Shown here: piece by piece, positions 42,547-54,322 of the stretch
How the letters are laid out: the number at the start of each line of letters is the position of its first letter
Numbering within the stretch: position 1 is the stretch's first letter
NCBI RefSeq assembly: GCF_000787575.1
Contig: NW_012236528.1
Coordinates: forward strand, 373,552 to 437,551
Length of the DNA stretch: 64,000 nt
DNA from: Acytostelium subglobosum LB1
Lineage: Eukaryota; Evosea; Eumycetozoa; Acytosteliales; Acytosteliaceae
Reading direction: 5' to 3'
The notes under the pieces: generated by a model
The model's input: only the letters and a program-made list of their open reading frames with translations
Database searches by the model: none
Told to the model about the DNA's origin: nothing
Position numbers and translations under genes: made by a program

Positions 42547-45500
42547 TTAGCCAACTATATAGGAGTGACCATGGTTGTGCTCATCAGCAGCGTGCTTTGA
42601 CTTGACATTGGAGATTCTGATGCACTTTGGACACTTATCCTTAACATAGCACTTTCGATGTGCCAACGATTGACATTTGCTGCACTGAATCACATTCTGG
42701 ATATCCAGCTTCATCCAAGAGAACAACAGCTGATCAGTGTTGCAGAACTCACAGATGAATCCTTTTCCTTTACAAGTCTTCAAGAGTTTGAATGAGTGTT
42801 GTTGGTTGAACGAGTTAGTGATTGATTGAGTGAGCGAGCGAGTGATTGATTGATCGATGATGACTTACTGAACAAGTCTTTGTTACATGGTGAGTGTACT
42901 TCTCGAGAACGTCAAAGATCTGTGGCTCAAGGGTACCATTGTTGCAGCGCTCAAGGTCGGCCAGCGAGTAGAGATGGACATTCTCATTGATGATATATAG
43001 CTTAAGTGTGGACAGACTTTCCAGTGCCGACTTGTTACGACAGGTCTCGATGTACTCACTGATGAAATGCAGCTTCTTGCGCAGCTCCAGCACCTTGTTC
43101 AGCGTGTTGGACACGGTGTACACATTGGGATTGAAGCGGAAGATGTCAAACTGCTTGTTGAAGTTCTGTGCCAGGTATTGCTTGGATGAGTCGGACACTG
43201 GGTACATCTTGTAGTCCCAATGGAACAGGATGCGATTGGGCAGAGGCACCTTGCTGTTATGATGGCAATTGGTGCAGAACCATTCGCCAGTGTAGTAGCA
43301 GAACCTAGTCTTGAAGAATCCAACTGGAGAGGAGTAGGAGGGTAAGGTTAGTGAGGACGATTGATTGAGTGAGTGAGTAAGTGGACATACGCTTCTCAAG
43401 GTTTGATCCACAGCTTGGACAGTTCTGGGTGTGATAGTCTGATGTGAGCCTGGGTTTCTTGAACTCTCGGTTGATAAAGATCATGTCGTCCTCACCAACA
43501 TAGATGTTCCTCTTGCCTCTGGGCTTCTTGGTATCTTCCTCGCGATAGTAATCGCTGATCAAATGGAAGTTGGTGTAAGAGTCCACCGATGTGGCCATTC
43601 GCTCGATGCTGTTGTTGTTCTTCTCCTTGTCCTCTTCGATCATCTTGAGCACCTCGGCCAGATGCTCATTGGGCACGAATGACTTGGAGATCTGTGAATC
43701 CCTGCTGTGCTCCCTGTTGTTGTTGGGACTTCTTCCCCTGCCTCCATTGGCCATTGGCATTGGGATAGAATGTCCGACCGATGGCGTGAATGACTCCAGA
43801 GTGTAGTTCTCGTCTTGCTTGCTTTGCTCCTCGTTCTCGACGAGGTCGGAGAGGTAGTGCTCAATCTCGGATGATGAGAGCAGTTGAGATCTTGGAATGG
43901 CTTTGGTAATAGTCACTCGCTGAGGCTCGATGGTGGGCACTGTGACTACAACAGGTGTCTGGCGCTCAATTGTTGGTGGTGCAGGTCGTTGTATATTCTC
44001 TCTTCGCATTAGGTCGGCCAATGTTTGATTGAATGAGTCCAAGGATATGCTCTCCACTGCTGCTGTCTTTTCGTCGTTGTTGGTCATGTGAGTATGGTCC
44101 AACAAATGTGAATGATCAGAGTGATCGACTCCAACATTTACCGTGGCAGTTGGTTGTCTCTGCTCATCATCGCTATTGCTATGTGTGCCTGCCATGACAG
44201 TGGCCAACTCTGATTGCTCATGCTGCTCATTCTTATCAACAACTGTGTGGCTAACATGCGGCAGTGTATCGAGGGCTGCGGCTGCGGAGGTGACGGGTGG
44301 CGTGGAGACAGTGGACGATGGCGCTGCCGGTGATGGATTCAGAGATAGCTCATCTGTGCTGCTGTCCACGGTCAAGGGTGGCGATGCTATGGATGGCGTT
44401 GCTGATTGACTTGACGAGGGTGTGACAGCAGTGTCGCCCGAGTTCTTGATCTTCCTGACCTTCTTCTTGATGATCTTGGTGTGCTTCTTGATCACAGTGA
44501 CTGTGTTGCTGATGCCTGCCTCCTGCCAGTTAAGCTGGAAGCTGACCTTGGGCAACAGGTCGTCCAGGTGCTGTTGGAACAGTTGTCGGTACTTCTTGTT
44601 GAGCAACAGCGCACTGGAGGCAGAGTACACCGTCGGCATGGTGCGCTCATTGTCAAACACGCTGTGGATGGCCTTGACCAGAGTGTTGTCGTTCAATTGC
44701 TTGTAGACCAGGGCCTTTAGTTTCATATCTACATTGCTGGTCGTCGTGCCGTACACCCTGTTAACATGATCAATGTCGTCCAATCTACTCAAATCATTTG
44801 CGCACAATCTCTCAAGGTGCTCCCATCGGTCGGAAGAGTCTGATAGATGACATGCCATTGAGTTAGTTCATTGAATCTGCACGCACGAGGCCAAGTCCAA
44901 GCTTACCATTCATTCCATTGAGTATGATGTGCTCGATCGAGGTGTAGAGATTGAGCACACTGCGATCCCTGGATGTGAGGGCCGAAGCCTTGCCTGCATA
45001 GTCGAGAAGGACGGCTTTGGATGCCCTTGCCAGCGATTCGATCATCGAGTCCCAACTGTTTGAGTTCTTCTCCAACGTCTCAATCATCTCATCCTCCTTT
45101 GTAATCTCTTCCAATATCTCGTTAAGATCGTTCAAGTCAATGTCGTCCTCGGCTGGAGCAGGTGGTGCAACGTTGTGATCATTCTCTGTTAAGGTCGGTG
45201 TTGTAGTTGTAGTCGTGGTAGTTGAGGTTGTGGTTGTTGTCGCATTCTGTTGCTGTTGCTGCTGCTCTTGTTGTTGCTGTTGTTTCTGTAACACTTGAAG
45301 AAGCGCCTTTGAGTTGTCAAAGAGTGACATGGCTACATCCTCCCAGTATTGTGGTCGATCCAGGTCCTTGTCCTTTACAACTAGATTGAAGTTAATATGT
45401 GACAATGAGTCCAACAAACTAAGGAAGGTCGATGCGAACTCTGGATTCCTAAATAATGCACTATCCTTGTAATATGACCTATATCATCGGTGTTTGATTG

Positions 45501-46018
45501 ATTAGTACTTTGGTCACCATCATTCAATCATTCAAATACATACTTTATGATATCTTGACTGTAGTATAGAGCTGATAGGTAGCCCGACAGGGCACCATCG
45601 TTTAGTGCCAATCGAATGAATACACGACCACGTCCACAAGCTGACTTTGAGCAGTCCTTCGACAGCTCGACCACATCCTTCGTGTTGGGTAGACACTTAT
45701 ATATATTCTGTAAGAAGTCCCACATATATGTCTGTCCAATGAAGTTGACGTCTGTTATACATTGATAGTTAGTACGCGAACTACCTACGTACTCTCGGGC
45801 GCGAACTGAGACATACCCTTCAATCCATCAGATAGAATCCTCTCCACGTAGAAGCACACTTTGAGTAGGAATGGGTTCTTGTCCTCGCCCAACAATGAAC
45901 CATCGTCATTCTGTAGCTGTTGTTGCTGCTCATGTTGCAAGATGAGGTGTTGGATGAATGTGTTCAGGTCAGCCAACAGCTGCAGTCCTCCACGGTTTGC
46001 TTCGGACAGCATCGACAT
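42547..46018 (-). CDS. RUN domain and Rubicon-homology domain protein
   Basis: Six exons: 46018-45817, 45751-45544, 45478-44907, 44839-43391, 43323-42869 and 42777-42547; 1038 residues. I start at ATG 46018; the codon upstream is TTG. Exons 1-3 make a RUN domain (FIQHLILQHE, MWDFLQNIYKCL, GRGRVFIRLALNDGALSGYLSAL, IIKSYYKDSALFRNPEF), a fold that binds small GTPases. A Gln/Thr/Ser-rich middle of about 500 residues follows. The C-terminus is the zinc-rich Rubicon-homology domain: CPSCGSNLEK, RFCYYTGEWFCTNCH, PNRILFHWDY, YSLADLERC, KTCSTCKGKGFICEFC, CSKCQSLAHRKC, CPKCIR. In animals Rubicon, PLEKHM1 and DEF8 bind Rab7 and control autophagosome and endolysosome maturation. Confidence 0.92.
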
Positions 46019-46511
46019 CTTGTCCAAGTTCTTCTACAGTGTCTATGATATATGACTAAGCGTGTATATATATATGAAGTAAGTAGAGTTATCTATTATT
46101 TGTTTGAATGAATGATGAATAAGAGAGTGAATGAAAGAGAGTGAGAATTCAAAGTTTGATGTTTTGTTGAAGGACTTGGGAGAAAGGGTGTTTTTTCAAA
46201 CAAGCGATTCGAGACTTTTCTTCGACACTTTCATTCAGATCAACAAATTGAACATTAGATATTTTCTAATCAATTTCGAAACTATGATAATAATATTGGG
46301 CTAATTATCCAGAGTGTCTAGATAATTATATTATTGTTAAGCCTGGTGGGATAATGCCAGCAAAGAACCAATAAATGATTGATCAACTTGGGTCCAAACA
46401 GGCCCAAACACACTCGTTTTGTAAGTTTGTGATGGTGATCTTATTTATTGATCATCAATCAATCCGTTCGTTAACATTATAACACACATCCTACTCTCTC
46501 CCTCTCCATCC
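46019..46511. other. Intergenic region
   Basis: About 490 bases, upstream of the RUN/Rubicon-like gene and downstream of the polymerase gene. (TA)n lies near 46065-46076, with AT-rich sequence at 46255-46340. No coding frame. Confidence 0.5.
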
Positions 46512-49500
46512 TTACCAGTCCAGATTGAACTTCTCAAGGTTGTTGCGTGCCTCATTGAGGTCCTTTTGGACTTTGGTCCTCATGTAAAAGATTGGACAGT
46601 CACGATTGGAACACAGTACTGGCTGATGGAGGTTGCCACAGCATCTCTGGCATTGGGTCCAGGCGTTGGAGAACCTTGTCTCAAGGTTGGTGACATTCTC
46701 CAAACAGTTCTGGTACAGCTCGGCCTCCTTGTGGCGACAGTTCTTGCAGACGGTCTTCTCCTCTGCAAGCAGCTCGTTCGGACAGTTCATGCAGACGCGC
46801 TTCTTCTCAAAGTTGGAGAAGTACTTGCCCGCGGACATGGGCTGCGTGGCAATCACTCGGGTGTGGTCGCCCGTGAAGATGGATGCGGCGTTGACCAGCG
46901 GCTCAAAGATACGCATTAGCGGGGCCTTGAGTTGCTTCTCGCAGTAGTACTTGGTGTCCAGCTGGATGTTGTTCTCGAGTACGTATAGAGGGTCCTCTGC
47001 ACGCTCGTAGATTGGCGCACCCTTTGTGCCCTGTGTGATGACGTATGGAACACGATCGCCAAGGTTTGGTGCAGTGGCAGGGTCTCTTGCGCGCATCCTC
47101 TGTGCCAACTCATTGTGACTGACTCTACCCTTGTACTCTGTCTTTGACAACGCCTTTGTAATGACCAGCATCGATATATCCAATCTATTCTGTAGCAAGT
47201 CACTGATCACACTCTTTGTATACCTATGTTTGATTGATTGATTGGAGTTAGTGAGTGAGTGAGCCATGGATGGCTTGGTCGTGGTCGTGCTTGTACATAC
47301 TCCTCAGCCTTCTTGATGTCCTTGTCAATCAGGATCATGCTCAATATACTTGATACGACATTCCTCACCAGTGGACATGTATCTCTTCTCACGTTCTGTT
47401 TGATTGCGCGACATTTGTGTTAGTTGCCTGTGCTTGGCTTCCTGCCTGCGTGCGTGTAATATACCATAACATACCTCTAGACCCTTGACATCCATCTTGT
47501 CAAACTTGTCTGGTCTGGTCCAGAACAGTCCGGCATACTTCTTCTTCTTCATCAATAGGTATGGGTAGTAGACCTTCTCAAAGTCCAGGTTGATGGGACG
47601 GATGAACACCTTGGTCACCTCACGTGCCGCCAGTCTGCCCATCTCCATAGCCTCGGCCACTGTGGCCACGCCAAACTTGACCATCACTGAATCAGTGTCA
47701 CCATAAATGATCTTGGCATCATGTGAGAATCCATTGGCAATAGTGTACTTCTCCTCGACAAACTTCTTCGTGGTGTCAAGCATCTCTCTTCCGAAAGCTG
47801 TTACACTTCTGGAGATTTCAATGCAGGGCAGCTTGCCGACACGCGCACCAGTGAAACCGTACACAGAGTTGGCAGAGATCTTGAGTGCCAGTTGTCTTCC
47901 ATCGAGCACAGCCTTCTTGAATGGGTCAGTCTCGACCTTTAACTCCTCCTTTGCCTTCTTTCTCGCCGACAACAGATCCTCAAGAATGCGTGGCAATAGT
48001 CCTCTCTTCTTGGATGGCAACATGAATGCATCTGTTTGATTGATTGATTGGAGGGAATGGAGTTAGCATGATTGATTGATCGTCTGATTGATTGATTGAA
48101 TGAACATACCTCCTGATGGAGTGATGGTAAAGTCGCTCTTGGGTAGTTGCTTGACATCGTCTTGGGTGAGAAGGGTGGAGTAGCAGAGGTTGTGGGCAAT
48201 CATAATGGACGGGTACAAACTGGTAAAGTCCAGTGTGGAGATGGGCGTGTCGTAGAAGCCTTCGATGGGGTCAATGACGATGGCTCCCTTGTACTTCTCG
48301 CCCTTGGACGACACACGGTACGTCGGCAGGATGAGGTCCTCAATCATTGCCTTGCGGTACAGTTGACTGAGCACCTTGACACCCTCACCACGACCGAGAA
48401 GGTAACTGAGTGGCACACCAGTGACACGCGACATCTCTGTGTAGTTGATCAGCAGCATCAGCTTATCTAGCAGCTTCAGTGGCAGCATGGCGTCCTTCAG
48501 ACAGTAGACGGCCAGTCTTCTTCTGTCGTCATCCGTTCCATTCTGCAAGTCTGAGATGATGGAGAAGTGCACATCCTCCTTCTGCTCCTTCAAAAAGTGC
48601 GCCGACACATTGTTCAGCGAGTAAGAACTCAGCTTGTGGTCTCTCTGAATAGCCTGCATAACATCAAACTGTGTCCTTCCAGGCATGGCTGGGGATGGGA
48701 TGGAAGGAGGGGAGGATAGAGTCAGTGAGTGGCCAGGGGCACACACGCCATGTACAATACATACATATCTCCTTGCTCTCCCTTGTGCCAAGGTTGCTGG
48801 ATGAGAAGGTGGAGTTCTTGATCTTGGACGCGGTGGTCTTGATGCGGCCAAGGTAGGGGAAGTCGCTGATCTTGAGGGTGCGCGCACGCTCGATGAGATA
48901 GGGGAAATCAAAGTTCATGATGTTGTAACCGATGATGATGTCTGGGTCGATCTTGGTGACGAACTTCTTCCACTCCTTGAGCATCTTCTCCTCAGTGTCA
49001 TGTGGGAGTACGTGTGCGCCAACGATGCTTGAGCAACCCTTTAGCGTGAACACGTTGCGGATGAATGGCTCCTTCTCTCCTTGAATCTTGACAACGTTGG
49101 CAATCTGAATGACCGGGTCCTTCTTTGGCTCGGGGAAGAATCCCTTACGTCCAGCGCACTCAATATCATACGACAGCACTCTGAATGGTGCAATGTCTGC
49201 GTACTCATCCTGAATCTGATGTGCAATCAATGTGTCCAGGCTACAATGTAAGTGAGTGAGGTTGTTAGCATAATTTGAGGGATGTCACATTGATCATCAC
49301 ACTTACGAGGTATCAATCTCAATCTGACAAGTTGACACTGGCTTCTCCGACATGTGATAGGATCCAGCGGGGAGCTCAATCCAACTACATCCTGGCATTT
49401 GCCTAGTGATTGATTGGGTCGCGTTAGTACATGCTCGACAGACATATATTGATCGATCAAACACAAACTCAAACATACTTGTCAATGAGGAAACGAAGAG

Positions 49501-50383
49501 CGAATGGGATGTTGGACTCATAGGTCTGGTACGCTCTGATGTTGACGTTGGGCAGACAGAACTGGTACTTGATTCCATTCTCCAGGATCTCACGACATCT
49601 CGTGACGTACTTTGGCATGGCTAGCGTGATCTTGATGAACTCTGTTGGAGGATTAGGGTTATAGCCCATGATAGACTTCTTCAATACCAACTCAATGCCC
49701 AACACAATGTTGGGAGAGTCATTACTCTGTGATGCCACTTGCACCATCTTCTTCTACATTGTTTGAAAAGTATAGTTTGAATGAATGAGTGAGTGATTGA
49801 TCGATTGATTGACTTGAAGTGAATGATTGAATGATGAACATACATTCAGATCATGAAGCAATTGACCGCAGTCAGCATGTGTAAAGCCAGGTGGACAACC
49901 GATGAAGAAGTAGGGGAGGAAGCCATGCACCTTGCAGAGTACACTGTTGCCTTCACGAGTGGAGCCAAAGAGACGGATGACGGGGATAGGTCCAGTCTTG
50001 GGACCGGGCATGTTGGGCAGTGGCTCCTTCACTTCAGCATAGTCTACTTCAAGTTGCTGGAAGATGAATGGTTGCTTGTGCGGGATGATCGTTGGCACGG
50101 GTCTACGTGACCACATCATAAGCTGACGTGTGCCGAGTGTGTCGTCGTCATCATTATTAGCAGCACCGTCGGCGTCCTCATCCATCATATCATCGTCGCC
50201 AGCATCGATATCATCATCGACATCATCAAACTGCTCGTCATCATCGTCGTCATCCTCCTCCTCTTCCTCAAAGTCATCTTCGTCATCGTCACCTCCTCCT
50301 CCGCCACCTCTTGCAGGCTGTGCTTGTGGAGCAGGTTTCTGCTTCTTTGTTGCTTGACCCTGTTGAGCTGTGAATCTCTTCAT
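46512..50383 (-). CDS. pold1: DNA polymerase delta catalytic subunit
   Basis: Eight exons: 50383-49844, 49753-49479, 49402-49307, 49240-48765, 48688-48110, 48031-47475, 47395-47301 and 47223-46512; 1109 residues, close to human POLD1. The N-terminus is a basic/Gln start plus a long Asp/Glu tract. The proofreading exonuclease has [10 protein letters not shown] and later [14 protein letters not shown]. Family B motifs follow: [22 protein letters not shown] (A), [14 protein letters not shown] (B) and [13 protein letters not shown] (C). The C-terminus carries CysA zinc-type pairs (CMNC, CKNC) and the CysB cluster ([15 protein letters not shown]) that holds an iron-sulphur centre in the family. 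It is the lagging-strand replicase and works with PCNA. Splices restore [17 protein letters not shown] and [12 protein letters not shown]. Confidence 0.96.
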
Positions 50384-50862
50384 TGGTAATTATATGTATA
50401 TGATATATGTATGTATGAATATGTTTATTTACAAGATTGAATGAATGCCATTGATTGAATCCTAATGTTATGAAATTGGCGCGAACACCTCCACAACACC
50501 AAGTTTTAAAATTCTTGGAACTTCATGAATTAAACCAACAATGAAGGAACAACTCATGACGAAGATAATTCTATTCATACATGTATCACATAATATATAA
50601 TACACATAATATATTAGTGAAGTCCGACTCCATTTTGATCATACCCATTATGTAATCAATCTGAATCATTCCTTCCACTCCAACATCTCAATAATGTGTG
50701 GGTTGGCAAACAAGAACTTAATCTTCCAAGTTTGAAATAATAATTATAAATTAAACCCTAACAACATAATCCATCACAATTATTATTATCATTAACATCA
50801 TCATTCAACCAAGGATAATAATAATTATAATAATAATAATATTATATTATATTAAATTAACA
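50384..50862. other. Bidirectional promoter region
   Basis: Between divergent polymerase delta and ubiquitin-like genes. AT-rich, with ATAAT repeats at about 50743-50860. No gene. Confidence 0.5.
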
Positions 50863-51324
50863 ATGTCTTTGACAGTTGAGGTAAAAATGATAAATAGGAA
50901 ATGCTCTATCCCTTTTAATAGTGATATGAAGGTATCTACTCTTATATTGGAGATAATAAAGAGAGCACAACTACCTAAAGATAAAGAATATGCTTTGGAA
51001 CTTAATAAATCTTCATTGTATGGTGAAGATACTCTTGGTAGCCTTAACTTTGTAGGTACCGAGACGTTGGTACTTATAACAGACAATCAATATACTCCAA
51101 TCAATCCTCCAACTCAAACTCAACCTCCAACTCAACTTCCATCTCAACCTGAAGTAACTCCTGTTGCAACTCCAACCCATCTTTGCCCCAGACCTCTCCT
51201 GGCCCAGGCAGATCCACCAGTCCCTGTAGTTCCAACAGTCCCAGCAGTTCCAGCCTCTGCCCCTCCAAAGTCTCCAACTCCTTCACCTGATGATTATGAA
51301 GCTGACGATGTTGTTGACCCCTAA
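50863..51324 (+). CDS. Ubiquitin-like domain protein with Pro-rich tail
   Basis: Intronless, 153 residues. Residues 1-72 have the length and hydrophobic pattern of a ubiquitin-like beta-grasp (LTVEVKMINRKCSIPFNSDMKVSTLILEII, then LELNKSSLYGEDTLGSLNFVGTETLVLIT). There is no terminal Gly-Gly. Residues 76-140 are Pro/Thr/Gln-rich, ending in an acidic DDYEADDVVDP. Its stop lies 46 bases before the E2 ORF on the same strand. In-frame traces of a vWA start (HIDIIVLST) lie in that spacer, so the two ORFs may derive from one longer UBL-vWA-E2 protein. Confidence 0.65.
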   Translation: MSLTVEVKMINRKCSIPFNSDMKVSTLILEIIKRAQLPKDKEYALELNKSSLYGEDTLGSLNFVGTETLVLITDNQYTPINPPTQTQPPTQLPSQPEVTPVATPTHLCPRPLLAQADPPVPVVPTVPAVPASAPPKSPTPSPDDYEADDVVDP

Positions 51325-51370
51325 GCAGAAAGTGATCAAACATATTGACATCATCGTACTTAGTACCTAA

Positions 51371-51961
51371 ATGAGATCAGCAGCTCTCCGAGGTTCAAAT
51401 TTTGCCAATGACAAGTCCTTGTCCCGTATCGAGCTGGCTCAGATATTGTTCCAAACTATGACCGACAAATATGTCCAGAAGGGCCTCAAAGTCTGTGTTG
51501 GCTTGGTTTGCTTTGGAGAGAAGATCACGGTCAATTTCATGCCTTCCAACAAGGAGTCGGACATTAGCCAATGGCGTGTGTTGTTGAAGGGTCCAGCCGG
51601 CACACCCTACGAGGAGGGATACTTCCTCGTCAGTGTCGAGATTCCTACCGCATATCCAACCACTGGACCTACTTTAACATTCGTCACTCAGATCTACCAT
51701 TGCAACATAAGTAACGATGGTTCCAACTGTGCACCTCAATTGATGTCCGAAAGATGGAATCAAACAATGACGGTACACAAGTTGGTGTTGGCATTGTTGT
51801 CATTGTTGACCTGTCCTCTTCCAGACTCCGCTTTGGATACTACAAAGGCCGCCCAGTTCGGTGACAACATTGATATTTATAACCAAAAGGCCAGAGAATG
51901 GACTGCCCAACATGCCGCTGGAACTTTGGAGCAGAAGAAGCAACAATATCAATTGGAATGA
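51371..51961 (+). CDS. E2 ubiquitin-conjugating-like protein with truncated vWA segment
   Basis: 196 residues. Residues about 12-56 resemble the second half of a von Willebrand A domain (LSRIELAQILFQTM, GLKVCVGLVCFGEKI). Residues about 60-190 are a UBC fold: LLKGPAGTPYEEGYFLVSVEIP, YPTTGPTLTF, then IYHCNISNDGSNCAPQLMSERW with Cys120 at the active-site position. The usual His-Pro-Asn triad is His-Cys-Asn, so the Asn is kept. The first half of the vWA domain, with its metal site, is missing, and an in-frame TAA directly precedes the ATG. It may be a functional short gene or the 3' part of a decayed fusion gene. Confidence 0.75.
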   Translation: MRSAALRGSNFANDKSLSRIELAQILFQTMTDKYVQKGLKVCVGLVCFGEKITVNFMPSNKESDISQWRVLLKGPAGTPYEEGYFLVSVEIPTAYPTTGPTLTFVTQIYHCNISNDGSNCAPQLMSERWNQTMTVHKLVLALLSLLTCPLPDSALDTTKAAQFGDNIDIYNQKAREWTAQHAAGTLEQKKQQYQLE

Positions 51962-51992
51962 TCATGCTTCATGAGTTCCTGCACTTGTATAT

Positions 51993-51994
51993 TA

Positions 51995-52048
<54 letters not shown>
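51993..52048. repeat. (TCAA)n microsatellite
   Basis: About 13 uninterrupted TCAA units shortly after the E2 stop. The same unit is scattered through introns and spacers of the window. Confidence 0.9.
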
Positions 52049-52051
<3 letters not shown>

Positions 52052-52064
52052 TAAAATTAATAAA

Positions 52065-52627
52065 TTAGAGTTTATTCAACAGTCGATCACACATATTAAT
52101 GATGTTGAGATGTCCTTTGTCAATTGAGTGATGACGGATTGTGTTGATCAACGTGGCCATGTTAATTGGAGGATTAGCCCGATTGAATGGTGCATCGACA
52201 CCTTCAAATAGATAACTGATCATCTGATGCTGATTACTTTGGGATGCTTTAATCATGCTGTCCAATGATGGAAGATGTCTCTGGAGCTGAGTGGGTGTGG
52301 TACAACGCTGATGGACTGCTCGCATCAATTCCAAGCACGATTAACCAACCCTGACATATTGTATGATTGTGGATCATCATCCACACTGAGGTATTCTTTG
52401 TCCAAGATGTGAAGAGGCCGGTATACTGAGCGAGTTTTGATGGTGTGTTGCAATCCTTCAAGTTGATGATGTCTTTGGGCAGAGGTTTGTGTTTCCCGCC
52501 AGACACAGTCATTGCCAACTGAATCATATAATTGTCCCCGAATCTCAATGGCCCTTGTGATACCTTGGCTATCCACTCGCCTTCGTCCTGCTCGAGGATC
52601 TGGAATGCTAGTTATACTTGAATGATC
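52065..52627 (-). pseudogene. Eroded dictyostelid gene fragment
   Basis: Two overlapping minus frames continue one another. The upstream one includes RFGDNYMIQLAMTVSGGK and KDIINLKDCNTPSKL. The downstream one runs from about ELMRAVHQRCTTPTQ to INMATLINTIRHHSIDKGH and a stop at 52065. One break separates them. The Ile/Asn/His-rich ending resembles the C-terminal part of dictyostelid ankyrin-like multigene families, but I cannot name it with confidence. No intact start is visible. Confidence 0.45.
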
Positions 52628-53032
52628 CTGCTTGTCTAGAAAATAGTTCTCCTTGGTTAGTTTGAGATTAACATTTGACAGTAGAGGTTGTTGAGTCTGG
52701 TTGCTTGCATGTTATAACTTTACTTTGTGGCGTTCTCTGAACCCCGGATAAGATTGACATAAATTTATTTAAATAAATATTTGGGGTTGTCATTGATACT
52801 GTGGTAACCAAAAGAGTCTACAACCAAATATGGTAAACATAATTCATTGACTTGTCCAATCAAATTCCACGAGACATGGGTTACATCATCATTCCAATAC
52901 TATTCTCGCCATTGGTTTATTCTATTCTTGACTGAAGAAGGTATCGAGGATGCTTCCCAACAATAGAGGAGGAGGAGGTAGAAGAAATGCTATGGCTGTA
53001 GGCTCTTTGTAAGTTATACTTTTAACAAAACA
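52628..53032. other. Non-coding stretch inside the remnant region
   Basis: About 400 bases. ATG-initiated 20 codons at 52950 (MLPNNRGGGGRRNAMAVGS) ending at a gtaagt-like site may be a short exon upstream of the coiled-coil ORF, but the frame could not be joined convincingly. Confidence 0.3.
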
Positions 53033-53329
53033 ATGGTCAATAACTTACAAGATAAATTAAGAGCTCAAACACAGCTGGTGAATATACAGCTTCAACAAGC
53101 CCTGGACAATGCAACACATCATATTGCGAATCTCCAAACAGAACACATTCAACAACAGGAACAGAACCTCGAGCAACAGCAACAGCAACAGCAACAGATC
53201 CTCGAGCAACAGCAACAGATCCTCGAGCAACAGCAACAGATCCTCGAGCAACAGCAACAGATCAGAGAGTTACAAGAGCAGATGGATGAGTTACGAAGAC
53301 GACTTCCTCCTGATGATGAGAACCATTGA
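53033..53329 (+). CDS. Gln-rich coiled-coil ORF with 21-base tandem repeat
   Basis: 98 codons from ATG 53033. A helical start (VNNLQDKLRAQTQLVNIQLQ) leads into Gln runs and a heptad-like EQQQQIL unit repeated about four times (21-base DNA repeat, CTCGAGCAACAGCAACAGATC). It ends RELQEQMDELRRRLPPDDENH. The even heptads and charged end look like a real coiled coil. Surrounded by remnants, it might be a free ORF, an exon, or a repeat expansion. No family assigned. Confidence 0.4.
   Translation: MVNNLQDKLRAQTQLVNIQLQQALDNATHHIANLQTEHIQQQEQNLEQQQQQQQQILEQQQQILEQQQQILEQQQQIRELQEQMDELRRRLPPDDENH
53173..53268. repeat. 21-base in-frame tandem repeat
   Basis: Near-identical 21-base units, CTCGAGCAACAGCAACAGATC, each coding one EQQQQIL heptad. 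Confidence 0.8.
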
Positions 53330-53746
53330 ACGGTAGCCGAACTAGCTTCCACTGCAGTATACATCGCTCAGTTCATACTTAATGTACATTAGGTGTATGC
53401 TTGAGAGAGACTCACTCCACATCCTCTCAGGGAGTCCAAGGGATGATGCATACTCCCAAAAACAGTATTAATGAATGTCAATGAGAATGTAAGAGTTTAG
53501 TCTTCTAGAATGATTGTTCTGGGATGATTGAAAGTATGTCTGCAAGACACTCGACTCGTCCATAACTACAACAATAATCGAGGAGTGAATCGAGTATCAC
53601 TAGAGACGTGCACATCATAGTGCCAACAATGAAGGACAGGTGTCCACATAATAACGCACCAGGGTAATGTCGTTTTGTCTAAAGGCAAATTCTACAATTT
53701 CTCTGTGGCTTTCATTAGAGAGAGCGCATTTCTCTATCAACAATTG
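53330..53746. other. Non-coding stretch inside the remnant region
   Basis: No recognisable feature. A short plus frame that begins at 53675 is antisense to the next remnant. Confidence 0.4.
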
Positions 53747-54037
53747 TTAAATGGTTTGTTGAGCCATGCCAGAAGTCCATTCACCGATTCTCAGGTTCTC
53801 AGGTTGAGAATAGTATTGGAAATAGCATATGCCATACTGGATGAGTTTGCGAATGAATAATGGGTGCTGGAGATGTCCAAGTCCATTCTCCATGATTATC
53901 TTGAGTACTGTCTGACGATCATTGATCATGAGGTATTGATCGAATATTCTTTCCCATTGTGGATGTGTGCATGATGACACGTTGGATACGAAATCCATGT
54001 GACCCAAATCGGCATAAGAATTATAATAAATGATCAT
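53747..54037 (-). pseudogene. Eroded gene fragment, minus strand
   Basis: Open minus frame with well-mixed content (YADLGHMDFVSNVSSC, then HPLFIRKLIQYGICYFQYYS). It has no clear start and is flanked by N at 54040. It may belong with the minus remnant at 52065-52627 as parts of one decayed gene. The family is not recognised with confidence. Confidence 0.35.
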
Positions 54038-54040
54038 CAN

Positions 54041-54322
54041 TTTTCACTCAAGTTGAGTGATTGGATGGACCCAAATGAGGCTACATTTGACCAATCTTTA
54101 ACAAGATACGATATTTTTTTGAAAACAAAGAATGGTTGTGATCAAACAGATATCTTGAATCCCATCTACCAATGATAACCAACGAATGGCAACTGGCGCT
54201 TCATAACTTAGTCGAAGAAAGGAACAATCAAGTGTGTTGGAAAAATATACAGATGTTGCCAACAGATCAGGAAGCATGCTCACCCGCTCTGAAGCTTAGT
54301 AATGTGTTTATTCGTATGTGAA
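54041..54322 (+). pseudogene. Coding-like remnant, plus strand
   Basis: Two plus-strand stretches in different frames look protein-coding (LSDWMDPNEATFDQSLTRYD, then ITNEWQLALHNLVEERNN). Each is balanced in composition and unlike low-complexity spacer. There is about one break between them and no start. Family unknown. It ends close to the 3' end of the hydrolase gene. Confidence 0.35.

Noticed and set aside
46512-50383. Family B DNA polymerase that might signal a Polinton or large DNA virus
   Set aside because: Seven introns, the length, and the CysA/CysB C-terminus identify the cellular polymerase delta. No capsid, integrase or terminal repeats are nearby.
51993-52048. Regular repeats that could suggest a CRISPR array
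   Set aside because: A pure TCAA microsatellite with no spacers, in a eukaryotic genome.
53675-53860. Plus-strand 61-codon frame
   Set aside because: Antisense to a minus frame that looks more protein-like. Neither is firm.
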